Shown here in pieces: positions 1 through 5,584 of a stretch of DNA of 5,584 bases. Positions within the stretch are counted from its first letter, which is position 1, and each line of letters starts with the position of its first letter. The DNA is taken from the NCBI GenBank assembly GCA_021786215.1, contig JAJYNT010000174.1, positions 1 through 5,584 on the forward strand, in the 5' to 3' direction. Source of the stretch: Chloroflexota bacterium (lineage in GTDB: Bacteria > Chloroflexota > UBA6077). The translations under genes and the position numbers were made by a program. The notes beneath the pieces are model-generated. The model ran no database searches, was not told where the DNA came from, and saw only the letters and a program-made list of their open reading frames with translations.

Positions 1-118
1 CGTAGAAAGCGGGTCCAGGGCGCAGTGCCTGGCGGGGTGTGGGGTGTCCCCACAAAACTACACACTTCCTGCATCGGAGTACCTAAGGGAACCGAACCAC
101 AAGGCGGTGCAAGAGGGA

Positions 119-220
119 AGCCGAGAGTCACGAGGCGGGCGAGACGTGGCGCGACGCGTGAACATGCCCTCTGGCATGTTCACGGGCAGCGCCACGCGCG
201 CTCCCAGGAGACTCTCGGCT
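119..220. repeat. Long nested inverted repeat (structured element) just past yvcK
   Basis: Three perfectly complementary arm pairs nest inside one another. The outer pair is 119-129 with 210-220 (11 bp), the middle pair is 145-152 with 189-196 (8 bp), and the inner pair is 157-168 with 173-184 (12 bp) closing on a 4-base CTCT loop. The internal loops between the arms are unpaired and roughly symmetric (4 by 4 inside, about 15 by 13 outside). The element begins 8 bases past the yvcK stop, so in yvcK mRNA it would fold as a 102-nt 3' hairpin. On the plus strand the outer arm is followed by a moderately T-rich stretch (221-229), as in a terminator for a convergent gene off the left edge. On the minus strand the following bases are pyrimidine-rich without a T run. 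It could be a bidirectional terminator, an mRNA 3' stabiliser, a small RNA or a dispersed palindromic repeat. The complementarity is certain; the function is not. Confidence 0.75.
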
Positions 221-228
221 CTTTGTTC

Positions 229-1554
229 TCAGGCCGACCCCACCCCGACACCGTTGTCATCCGGCGAAGAGGCCGAACGCACGTGCGTGGCAACTTCAGC
301 CTTGTCGTAGTAGAGTCGCATCAGCGCCTGGGCCAGCTTCTTCGGGTCGTGGCGGAGCGGGTTGTGGTCGTCGATCAGGTCAGCTTGCACGACCTGTGTG
401 CCCGCGATTCCCAGGTCATTTCCCGTGAAGGCCACCTGGCTCACGCGCCACTCTGGACGCAAGGTCGCGCCGAGGCGGTCGTTCGCCAGGACGAAATGGA
501 TGGGGTTTCCGGGGAGGTGGCGCAGTAAGGCCTCCACGTGGTCCTTCACCATGAAGTTGTCGGTCTCGCCCCGCTGCGTCGCAACGTTGCAGACGTACAC
601 TTTCAGCGCCATGGAGGCATCCAGCGCCCGCGTAAGATCCTCGACCAGGAGATTCGGCAGGACGCTGGTGTAGAGGCTGCCCGGTCCGACGATTACCATG
701 TCCGCATCCAGGATCGCTCTGACGGCTTCCGGATACGCGGCCGGATGCTCGGGATCCAGGTATACCCTCTTGATCGGCCGGGAACTGTGGGAGATGTTCG
801 ATTCGCCCTCCACCCTGGCCTGGTCCACCAGTTCCGCGCAGAGCGTGACGTCCTCGAGGGTCGAGGGCAGGATCTGGCCGCGCACCGCCAGGACGCGGCT
901 CGACTCCCGGATGGCCTGCTCGAAGTTGCCCACCACGCCTGACATGGCGACGATGAACAGGTTGCCGAAGCTGTGGCCATCCAGGCCCGATCCCTCGCTG
1001 AACCTGTACTGGAACAGCTTGGTCATGAGCGGCTCGGCATCGGCCAGCGCGGCGATGCAGTTCCTGAAGTCCCCGGGGGGAAGTACCCCCAGCTCCCTTC
1101 GAAGCCGTCCGGAACTGCCCCCGTCGTCGGCCACCGTGACTATGGCCGAGATGTTCGTCGAGTACTCCTTCAAGCCTCGCAGCAGCGTCGAAAGCCCCGT
1201 ACCGCCTCCGATGGCGACGATCTTCGGCCCCCGCTGGCGCTGGCGATGGTTGTAGACGATGTCCACCAGGTTATCGCTCCGGCTGGGCATGACGGCCGAC
1301 AGCAAGGACACGTTCAGCCGCCAGAAGGCTACGACAAGTATTGCAAGGCCGACAGCGCCGAAGAGCACGCCGCGGACAGGACGGTCGATGAACTGGAGGG
1401 TGAGGGCCCCCACGAAACCCGGGAATGGCTGAGTGCGGTAGACTTGAACCAGTTCGTAGCCCAGGCCCAGACTAACCAGCACCAGACCTATGGTGAGGAG
1501 CGCCAGCCAGCGCTTTATCTTCATCCCCGGGTAGAGCCACTTTAGAAAGCTCAT
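229..1554 (-). CDS. Membrane-anchored YvcK/CofD-like UDP-GlcNAc-binding protein (gluconeogenesis factor family)
   Basis: Encodes 441 residues with an ATG start; an AAAGGG stretch about 10 bases upstream is a modest ribosome site. Residues about 16-36 and 61-79 are two hydrophobic helices, followed by a short basic linker (103-111). The CofD/YvcK Rossmann-like domain starts at about 111. Visible family motifs are IGGGTGLS (115-122), the VADDGGSSGRLR block (141-152) leading into PPGDFRNC (159-166), GHSFGNLF (193-200), VGPGSLYTSVLPNLL (289-303) and CNVATQRGETDNF (322-334). Studied YvcK proteins bind UDP-GlcNAc and are needed for growth on gluconeogenic carbon sources and for correct envelope synthesis; they do not make F420 despite the CofD resemblance. 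Bacillus YvcK is soluble and about 320 residues long, so the roughly 110-residue membrane extension is the main difference and implies action at the inner membrane. The last 20 residues look disordered. The usual rapZ-yvcK-whiA order is absent upstream: a small membrane protein precedes it by 70 bases. Confidence 0.93.
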   Translation of the reverse strand: MSFLKWLYPGMKIKRWLALLTIGLVLVSLGLGYELVQVYRTQPFPGFVGALTLQFIDRPVRGVLFGAVGLAILVVAFWRLNVSLLSAVMPSRSDNLVDIVYNHRQRQRGPKIVAIGGGTGLSTLLRGLKEYSTNISAIVTVADDGGSSGRLRRELGVLPPGDFRNCIAALADAEPLMTKLFQYRFSEGSGLDGHSFGNLFIVAMSGVVGNFEQAIRESSRVLAVRGQILPSTLEDVTLCAELVDQARVEGESNISHSSRPIKRVYLDPEHPAAYPEAVRAILDADMVIVGPGSLYTSVLPNLLVEDLTRALDASMALKVYVCNVATQRGETDNFMVKDHVEALLRHLPGNPIHFVLANDRLGATLRPEWRVSQVAFTGNDLGIAGTQVVQADLIDDHNPLRHDPKKLAQALMRLYYDKAEVATHVRSASSPDDNGVGVGSA

Positions 1555-1624
1555 CCTGCGTTACCCTTTCAAGAGGGACGGGAAAAAGGCCGCCTCCAAG
1601 CAGTGAAAGCAAGCCGGCACAAGA

Positions 1625-1984
1625 TCAAGGCACCACCGTCGAGAGCACAAAACTCACCACGCTGACCACCAGCGCCGCCAGAAAAGCACCCGCAAATCCA
1701 GAGACGCTCACCTGCAAGGGGAAAGCAGTCGCCCCCCAGAACACCACGGCGTTGACGACGAACGTGAAGAGGCCGAGAGTCAGAAGGTTCAGCGGCAGGG
1801 TAAGCAACAGCAGCACCGGCTTGACCAGCGCATTCAACAGCCCCAGGACAAAGGCGAACAGTACCAACCAGCCTATACCCTCCACCGATCGGTAGTCTGG
1901 AACCGTCACATACCCTGGAAGCAGCTTCGCTGCCACCACAACAGCGATCGCGGTTATCGCGAGACGTACCAGACCACCTAGCAC
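1625..1984 (-). CDS. Phage holin family 4 (YvlD-like) small membrane protein
   Basis: Encodes 119 very hydrophobic residues with about four predicted membrane helices: about 4-22, 37-56, 57-84 (probably a hairpin or one long segment) and 94-117. The block NALVKPVLLLLTLPLNLLTL (51-70) followed by GLFTFVVNA (71-79) is the signature of the Phage_holin_4_2/YvlD family. Despite the name, most members are chromosomal and not tied to prophages; their role is poorly known, and Bacillus YvlD belongs to an envelope-stress operon. The start is a GTG with GGAG six bases upstream, a good ribosome site. It lies 70 bases ahead of yvcK on the same strand and behind a recognisable promoter, so the two are probably co-transcribed. 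No lysin or other phage gene is nearby, which argues against a lysis function. Confidence 0.88.
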   Translation of the reverse strand: MLGGLVRLAITAIAVVVAAKLLPGYVTVPDYRSVEGIGWLVLFAFVLGLLNALVKPVLLLLTLPLNLLTLGLFTFVVNAVVFWGATAFPLQVSVSGFAGAFLAALVVSVVSFVLSTVVP

Positions 1985-2052
1985 TGCCCGCTCCGAAACG
2001 AGGGCACAAGCAAGAAGTATTCCGTTTCCTCGGCCGGCTGGAATCTGCAGAG

Positions 2053-2082
2053 AGTCTAGGTCTACTAATTGGCTGTTGTCAA
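2053..2082 (-). promoter_or_regulatory. Sigma70-type promoter for the holin-like gene and yvcK
   Basis: Reading the minus strand, a perfect TTGACA -35 box (2082-2077) is followed after 18 bases by TAGACT (2058-2053), which matches TATAAT at four of six positions. It sits between the GH94 stop (2095) and the GTG start of the small membrane protein (1984), leaving a leader of about 60 bases. It suggests the downstream pair is expressed independently of the GH94 gene. Confidence 0.6.
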
Positions 2083-2094
2083 TTGCTAAGGCGA

Positions 2095-4293
2095 TTAGCG
2101 CTCGCCCATCCGTACCCGGACACGATGGGTCTTGCCGTCCCGAAAGTCGGGCAGGAGGTTACCGGACACGACCTTGCCGTCAACCCGCACCTCAGATACC
2201 CCTTTCGAGATGTGGTCCGGGTTCTCCAGCTCCACCTGGTAGGTCGCCCCCCGGAAGGTACGGGTCATGGAGCAGCGATCCCAATCCGTGGGGAGGCACG
2301 GATCCACGATCAACCCCTGGTAGCTCGGTCTAACCCCCAGCATCCAGTCGGTGCACGCCCGCCACATCCAGGCCGCTGTGCCCGTCGTCCAGGTGAACTC
2401 GCCTTCGCCGAAGTTGGGATGGTCCGGGCCGTAGATGTACTCGGCGTAAACGTACGGCTCAGCCTTGTACAGCCGAGGCTCTTTGCCGCGGGTGAGGAAG
2501 GAGGTCTTCTTCCAGTAGTGGTAGGCCATGTCGCCACGACCCAGAATGCACTCGGCTATGACCGTCCAGGCCACGGGATGGTTGAAGATCGTGCCGTTCT
2601 CTTTGGTGCCCGGGGCAAACCTGGTGATGATCCCAATGGTATGGTCGGGCTCCTCGTAGGCCGGCAGGAGCAAGGCAGGCCCGTAGGGCGTGTCCAGGTG
2701 ACGGCGGACGGCATCCATGCACTGGACGTCGCGGCCGTCCTCCGGCACGCCCGCGAGTACGGCCCAGGTCTGAGCATTCAGGTAGATCGACCCTTCCGAG
2801 TTGGTCCTGCTGCCCAACAGCTCGCCGTTGTCCTTGCTGGCACGCCAGTACCACTCGCCGTCCCAGGCGTGCCGGTTGATGGCGTCTCTCGTTCGCCCGT
2901 ACTCGATCAAGCAGCGATCGCGGGCCCTGCCGTCGCCAAGAGTGTCGAACATCTCGGCGCACTCCTTCAACATCCAACAGAGGAAGTGGCTGTTCATCAC
3001 GCTCTCGCCCCTGTCCAACAGGCCCACGAAATTTAGCCCATCGTTCCAGTCGCCAGACTTGATCAAGGATAGCCCGCGGTCGCTCCGCTGCTTGAGGGCG
3101 TAGAAGAGGCCCCGTGCCAGGTGCTCCCGCACCGTGCCCTCGCCCGCGTCCAGGTAAGGAACCCTCTCCTGCAGAAAGTCCAGGTCGCCGGTCTCCTTGA
3201 AGTAGTTGACGATGCACATCACCAGCCACAGCGGATCGTCGCAATGGCCGGTCACGGCGCCGGCATTCGTGAGGGGGTCCCAGTTGTGGACGGTGCTGCC
3301 GTTGGCAAACTGGTGAGAGATGATGGCAAAGGTGCGCCGCCTCGCCATCGCCAGGTCGTTGGGTAGCACTCCCAGTATGTCCTGCGAGAGGTCGCGGAAC
3401 CCCATGATCGAGCCGCCGCCGATGTAGTAGGAGGCCATTCGGGCCCAGTGGGCGGTGATCCAGGTTTGGTACTTGTTCCAAACGTTGACCGACAGATCGA
3501 ACTCCGAATCGGGGGTGCTCACCGTCAGCCGTGCGAGGTAGGCGGCCCAGAAGGTACGGAGGTCGTCGAAAGCCTCCATCACGGCGTTCGTCGTGGCGTA
3601 CTTGCCCTTGATCCGCACCGCCTCGGCCCGGTTCTCTTTTGGGACGGAACCGATGGTTACGTGAAACCGGACCTCATCGCCTGGCTCCAGTTCCATAACG
3701 TGCTGAAAAGCCCCTATGCTGTCGTACCCCGCGCCCTCGCTGTTGGTGCACTCGCCTCGTTCCAGTGCTGCTGGAGACTGCCAGTCCCGATAGTCCCCCA
3801 GGAAAGCCCGCCGGACACAGTCGTATCCACGGAAGGGGATGCTGGTAGTCATGAAAACGTACTTGTTCCAGTCGATATTTGGGGTCTGGCCAACCACCAG
3901 GCTCACAGTGGGCCAGTAGCGCTTTGAGGCGTAGATGATGCCGTCCTGGAGGCGAACCTCGTTGAACAGCACGTGGAAGCTGCGCTCCGTGAGGTCTGGG
4001 TTGTAGCTTGAAAGGGTCCACTCCGCGTATGGAAACACGCTGAGCCTGCGACGGCGGTCGCTCCGGTTTCGCAGCGTCACCGCCCAGAACTCGACGTTCT
4101 CATCCTGGGGAACGAAGTAAAGTATCTCCCCCTCGATGTCGTTCGTTCGGGACTTGATCCAGGTGTAGCCGAGTCCGTGATGGCACTCCCAGGCCTGGAA
4201 AGGCCTCAAGCACGGCTGCCAGTTGATGCTCCAGAACTCGTGCGTATCGTCATCGCGCACATAGACGTAGCGGCCGGGCCGATCCTGGAGCAC
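2095..4293 (-). CDS. GH94 family glycoside phosphorylase (cellobiose/chitobiose phosphorylase-like), main open part
   Basis: This 732-residue frame covers most of a GH94 enzyme. These cytoplasmic enzymes phosphorolyse beta-linked disaccharides with inversion, giving an alpha-sugar 1-phosphate and a free sugar. The first 250 or so residues match the N-terminal beta-sandwich (DRPGRYVYVRD near residues 4-14, HHGLGYTWIKS at 38-48). The (alpha/alpha)6 barrel follows, with GFRDLSQDILG (298-308), HNWDPLTNAGAVTGHCDDPLW (within 336-356), the catalytic-acid motif SGDWNDGLN (413-421), ENGTIFNHPVAW (565-576) and the phosphate-site TTGTAAW (636-642). LGVRPSYQGLIVDPCLP (652-668) leads into the C-terminal beta domain. 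The GTG at 4293 is only the first start codon after an in-frame TAA; it lacks a good ribosome site and falls inside conserved sequence. The natural start is probably the ATG at 4518, giving about 807 codons, which matches family length. Substrate specificity (cellobiose, chitobiose or another) cannot be decided by eye. Confidence 0.88.
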   Translation of the reverse strand: MLQDRPGRYVYVRDDDTHEFWSINWQPCLRPFQAWECHHGLGYTWIKSRTNDIEGEILYFVPQDENVEFWAVTLRNRSDRRRRLSVFPYAEWTLSSYNPDLTERSFHVLFNEVRLQDGIIYASKRYWPTVSLVVGQTPNIDWNKYVFMTTSIPFRGYDCVRRAFLGDYRDWQSPAALERGECTNSEGAGYDSIGAFQHVMELEPGDEVRFHVTIGSVPKENRAEAVRIKGKYATTNAVMEAFDDLRTFWAAYLARLTVSTPDSEFDLSVNVWNKYQTWITAHWARMASYYIGGGSIMGFRDLSQDILGVLPNDLAMARRRTFAIISHQFANGSTVHNWDPLTNAGAVTGHCDDPLWLVMCIVNYFKETGDLDFLQERVPYLDAGEGTVREHLARGLFYALKQRSDRGLSLIKSGDWNDGLNFVGLLDRGESVMNSHFLCWMLKECAEMFDTLGDGRARDRCLIEYGRTRDAINRHAWDGEWYWRASKDNGELLGSRTNSEGSIYLNAQTWAVLAGVPEDGRDVQCMDAVRRHLDTPYGPALLLPAYEEPDHTIGIITRFAPGTKENGTIFNHPVAWTVIAECILGRGDMAYHYWKKTSFLTRGKEPRLYKAEPYVYAEYIYGPDHPNFGEGEFTWTTGTAAWMWRACTDWMLGVRPSYQGLIVDPCLPTDWDRCSMTRTFRGATYQVELENPDHISKGVSEVRVDGKVVSGNLLPDFRDGKTHRVRVRMGER

Positions 4294-4383
4294 GGCCTCG
4301 CCCGGAAACCATCGATGGATGCGATCGTAGCCGGACCCGTGGATGAAGGAATAGCCTCCGCCGGTCTGGGAAATCAGCCCAGA

Positions 4384-4518
4384 TTACTCCTCGTTGGACA
4401 GGTAGTTGATCCACGGTCTGGGAATATCCGGCCGGGTGATCACGTACTCGAGACCATCCTCCGAGAAATAGCCAAACTCTGTCTCGATCGACGTCCTTCG
4501 GCCCACCTGCTGCACCAT
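4384..4518 (-). pseudogene. N-terminal part of the GH94 gene, ended by an in-frame TAA
   Basis: From an ATG at 4518-4516 the frame reads 44 residues and stops at TAA (4386-4384). Its end, FGYFSEDGLEYVITRPDIP followed by RPWINYLSNEE, is the standard opening of cellobiose-phosphorylase-type GH94 proteins. After the stop, the same frame continues with SGLISQTGGGYSFIHGSGYD, the next conserved block, and runs on into the main open part at 4293. No reading-frame shift is needed. The stop replaces one residue that is normally aromatic (Tyr or Phe), so a single third-base change from TAC or TAT would explain it. The G-rich stretch just before the ATG may serve as a weak ribosome site. Either the gene is a young pseudogene, the base is a sequencing or assembly error, or the stop is read through. 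TAA is used as an ordinary stop elsewhere in the window, so a changed genetic code is unlikely. Confidence 0.8.
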
Positions 4519-4677
4519 CGGTCCGCCCCCCGTTCTCCACCTGCCAGCACTCAGAGCGACAAAAGCCCGCGCCAGGATGAAAGAAGTCAGCAAGCACGAT
4601 GCCAGCGTCGTGGCACGACCGTTGCCTCCCCCAGAATTGCGTTTTCGAAGACTCTGAGACCCTTTGCCCGCGAGGAG

Positions 4678-4705
4678 CCCGCGATTGAGCGGGTATGAGA
4701 CCCGC
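4678..4705 (+). promoter_or_regulatory. Competing hairpins in the leader of the small plus-strand gene
   Basis: GCGGGT (4689-4694) pairs perfectly with ACCCGC (4700-4705) around a 5-base loop. The same GCGGG can instead pair with CCCGC at 4678-4682 (6-base loop), and another CCCGC copy lies at 4667-4671. The two folds are mutually exclusive, and both lie 57 or more bases before the GTG start at 4762. This resembles a simple RNA switch or attenuator but could be chance in GC-rich DNA. No known riboswitch consensus is recognised and there is no T run. Confidence 0.3.
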
Positions 4706-4747
4706 CCCGGGGATCGCCAGGGGCAGAGGAAAGCCTGCAAGGAAGCG

Positions 4748-4754
4748 AGGAGGT
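4748..4754 (+). promoter_or_regulatory. Strong Shine-Dalgarno sequence deciding a GTG start
   Basis: AGGAGGT is a full match to the anti-Shine-Dalgarno and lies 7 bases before the GTG at 4762. This spacing favours 4762 over the in-frame GTG at 4753 and TTG at 4756, which overlap or abut the site, and over the ATG at 4774, which is too far away. Confidence 0.8.
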
Positions 4755-4761
4755 GTTGCCA

Positions 4762-5052
4762 GTGAGCCAATACATGGGATCGAGACCCGGCGCCCCCGGT
4801 CGGGAAACCGCCGATAAGCTGAAGGAGCGCTTCCAGTGGCTGGAGTCCTTTTCAGATGACGAGCTACGGGAGATCAGCTTCTGCAGGCCCGGCGAGGCGT
4901 TGAGCGGGGATGAAATCTACTTCGATATCTCCCATCCTGAGAGAGGTGTCATTCAGGGAGAGGAAGGAACTGTTAGCCCGGAGGAGTCCTGCTACGTGCC
5001 CAGAAGCTCGATTTCCAGGCACCTCTGGGAAAAACTGACCAACCGGTTCTAA
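4762..5052 (+). CDS. Small conserved-looking protein of unknown function
   Basis: Encodes 96 residues from a GTG start placed by a perfect AGGAGGT seven bases upstream, and ends in TAA. The protein is soluble and acidic, with no signal peptide, membrane helix or cysteine pair. After a flexible Gly/Pro/Arg-rich N-terminus it reads DKLKERFQWLESFSDDELRE (roughly residues 18-37), a likely amphipathic helix. Then comes a segment with a short beta-like stretch, DEIYFDISHPERG, and a conserved-looking end CYVPRSSISRHLWEKL. This layout (a helix with a DDELRE motif, a D-I-S-HPERG strand and a YVP...LW end) recalls small hypothetical proteins of Chloroflexota and high-GC Firmicutes, but I cannot name a family. 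It is divergent from the GH94 gene across a 243-base gap and is followed by its own terminator, so it appears to be a single-gene unit. No function is proposed. Confidence 0.78.
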   Translation: MSQYMGSRPGAPGRETADKLKERFQWLESFSDDELREISFCRPGEALSGDEIYFDISHPERGVIQGEEGTVSPEESCYVPRSSISRHLWEKLTNRF

Positions 5053-5077
5053 CATCTGCAGCGTTGTCCGGACTTCG

Positions 5078-5104
5078 CAGGGCAGGGTCCACACCCCTGC
5101 CCTG
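5078..5104 (+). terminator. Hairpin terminator of the small plus-strand gene
   Basis: CAGGGCAGGG (5078-5087) and CCCTGCCCTG (5095-5104) form a perfect 10-bp GC-rich stem with a 7-base loop, 25 bases after the TAA stop. The bases that follow (TATTGCTCC) are only mildly T-rich, so it is an imperfect intrinsic terminator. It separates the small gene from the GAF-domain gene. Confidence 0.65.
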
Positions 5105-5275
5105 TATTGCTCCCCACGCCACTCCTTCTTCGCGCTTGGCTACTGCAGCGCGCAGGCTGGCCCGCCTCTTGAATATATGGCGCGCAACGAGCCTATGTTC
5201 GGGCTGTACATACGATGCTAGGACTAAAGTGGCAATCTAGGGCCCCGGCTTCCGAGGAAGGGACCGCAGCAAAGC

Positions 5276-5584
5276 ATGAGGATTGACCTCTTGGAATGGG
5301 TAGTGGGGATGATCAGGGCTATCGGCCAGGCCCTGGTCCTGGGGATGCCGCTCGCAGCCCCTGACGTCCTTGGGGCTGCGCTGAAGAGAAAGCGGACTGA
5401 GCAGGCCCTGCGGGAGAGTCAAGCAGAGTTGACGTACGCCAGGGACGAGATGTCTTTCCTGGCCGAAGCAGGCAGTGTCCTCGCTTCGTCCCTGGATTAC
5501 GAAACCACCCTTGCCATCGCGGCTCGCCTGGCGGTGCCGCGAATAGCCGACTGGTGCGCCGTCGACGTCATCGGCACCGACGGC
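5276..5584 (+). CDS. GAF-domain sensor/signalling protein, N-terminal part (runs off right edge)
   Basis: An ATG at 5276 opens a frame that reaches the window edge with no stop (103 codons seen). Residues about 1-34 form a moderately hydrophobic N-terminus (LLEWVVGMIRAIGQALVLG) that could be a membrane or amphipathic helix. Residues about 36-60 are a charged helical linker (RKRTEQALRESQAELTYARD) typical of segments between sensor domains. From about 60, FLAEAGSVLASSLDYETTL then ARLAVPRIADWCAVDV (83-98) is the familiar opening of a GAF domain found in multi-domain histidine kinases and SpoIIE-type phosphatases. The output domain is outside the window, so kinase versus phosphatase cannot be decided. 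GAGGAAGGG (5254-5262) is a plausible ribosome site, though 13 bases is a long spacing; the ATG at 5309 is a less supported alternative. The frame is open back to a TAA at 5225. Confidence 0.82.
   Translation, partial: MRIDLLEWVVGMIRAIGQALVLGMPLAAPDVLGAALKRKRTEQALRESQAELTYARDEMSFLAEAGSVLASSLDYETTLAIAARLAVPRIADWCAVDVIGTDG

Larger units (their letters stand above)
4519..4761. other. Divergent intergenic region between the GH94 gene and the small plus-strand gene
   Basis: This 243-base gap must hold the promoters for both directions. I could not find a convincing -35/-10 pair on either strand. It contains the leader hairpins at 4678-4705, an abutting CCCCGGGG palindrome (4705-4712) and the Shine-Dalgarno at 4748-4754. 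No coding signal is seen. Confidence 0.5.

Noticed and set aside
38..54. 7-bp hairpin TGTGGGG/CCCCACA with a 3-base loop
   Set aside because: No T run follows on either strand and it is short for this GC content, so a terminator call is not supported.
1..74. Minus-strand ATG at 74 leading a frame that runs off the left edge, possibly the next gene after yvcK
   Set aside because: Only about 24 codons are visible, the ribosome site is poor and the peptide does not resemble WhiA or any other family.
1..528. Plus-strand frame open from the left edge to 528
   Set aside because: It overlaps the end of yvcK in antisense and crosses the inverted repeat; the translation is low-complexity and Arg-rich, with no ribosome site or family resemblance.
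1625..1984. Prophage origin of the holin-like gene
   Set aside because: No endolysin, integrase or structural phage gene is in the window, and this family is widespread as an ordinary chromosomal membrane protein.
2065..2098. Imperfect inverted repeat (CTAATTGGC / GGCGATTAG) at the GH94 stop
   Set aside because: Two mismatches in nine pairs, a long loop and no T run; it overlaps the better supported promoter.
2083..3036. Long plus-strand open frame of 317 codons inside the GH94 gene
   Set aside because: It is antisense to a clearly conserved enzyme; its length reflects high GC and its translation has no recognisable motif. The same holds for plus-strand frames at 538-942, 698-1255, 973-1545 and 3448-3927, and for the minus-strand out-of-frame stretch at 2459-3481.
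4384..4386. Genetic code reassignment of TAA as the explanation of the GH94 stop
   Set aside because: TAA ends the GH94 gene itself at 2095 and the small gene at 5052, so it is a normal stop here.
5169..5199. Possible promoter TTGAAT - 19 bases - TATGTT ahead of the GAF gene
   Set aside because: Each box matches only four of six bases and the spacer is long; it is not distinguishable from chance.

Overview
The window is GC-rich, bacterial and gene-dense. It shows no insertion sequence, CRISPR array, rRNA or tRNA. The two-helix membrane anchor on the YvcK protein and the overall gene content suggest a high-GC Clostridia-like (Firmicutes) lineage. Chloroflexota is an alternative, because the GAF-type sensor start at the right edge is common there. 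The lineage call is inference and only moderately supported.

Layout. Bases 1-228 hold no convincing gene but contain a long nested inverted repeat (119-220) just past the end of yvcK. Three genes then lie on the minus strand, transcribed right to left: a GH94 glycoside phosphorylase-like gene (main open part 4293 to 2095, with its N-terminal end traceable to 4518), a small phage-holin-4_2/YvlD-type membrane protein (1984 to 1625), and a membrane-anchored YvcK/CofD-like protein (1554 to 229). A sigma70-like promoter (2053-2082) lies in the gap after the GH94 gene, so the small membrane protein and yvcK probably form their own two-gene unit. To the right of a 243-base divergent gap, the plus strand carries a 96-residue protein of unknown function (4762-5052) with a strong Shine-Dalgarno sequence and a hairpin terminator. 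After it comes the start of a GAF-domain signalling protein (5276 to the right edge).

The most notable feature is an in-frame TAA stop (4386-4384) near the start of the GH94 gene. Family-conserved sequence continues in the same frame on both sides of it. This points to a recent nonsense mutation, a single-base sequence error or, least likely, readthrough. The rest of the gene, including its catalytic and phosphate-site motifs, appears intact.

Functionally, the GH94 enzyme would phosphorolyse a beta-linked disaccharide to a sugar 1-phosphate. YvcK proteins bind UDP-GlcNAc and link carbon status to cell-envelope synthesis. A joint role in sugar-phosphate and envelope metabolism is possible but is inferred only from adjacency. 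I see no clear evidence for an entirely new multi-gene system; the best leads are the interrupted GH94 gene, the 102-base nested inverted repeat, and the small unknown protein with its competing leader hairpins.
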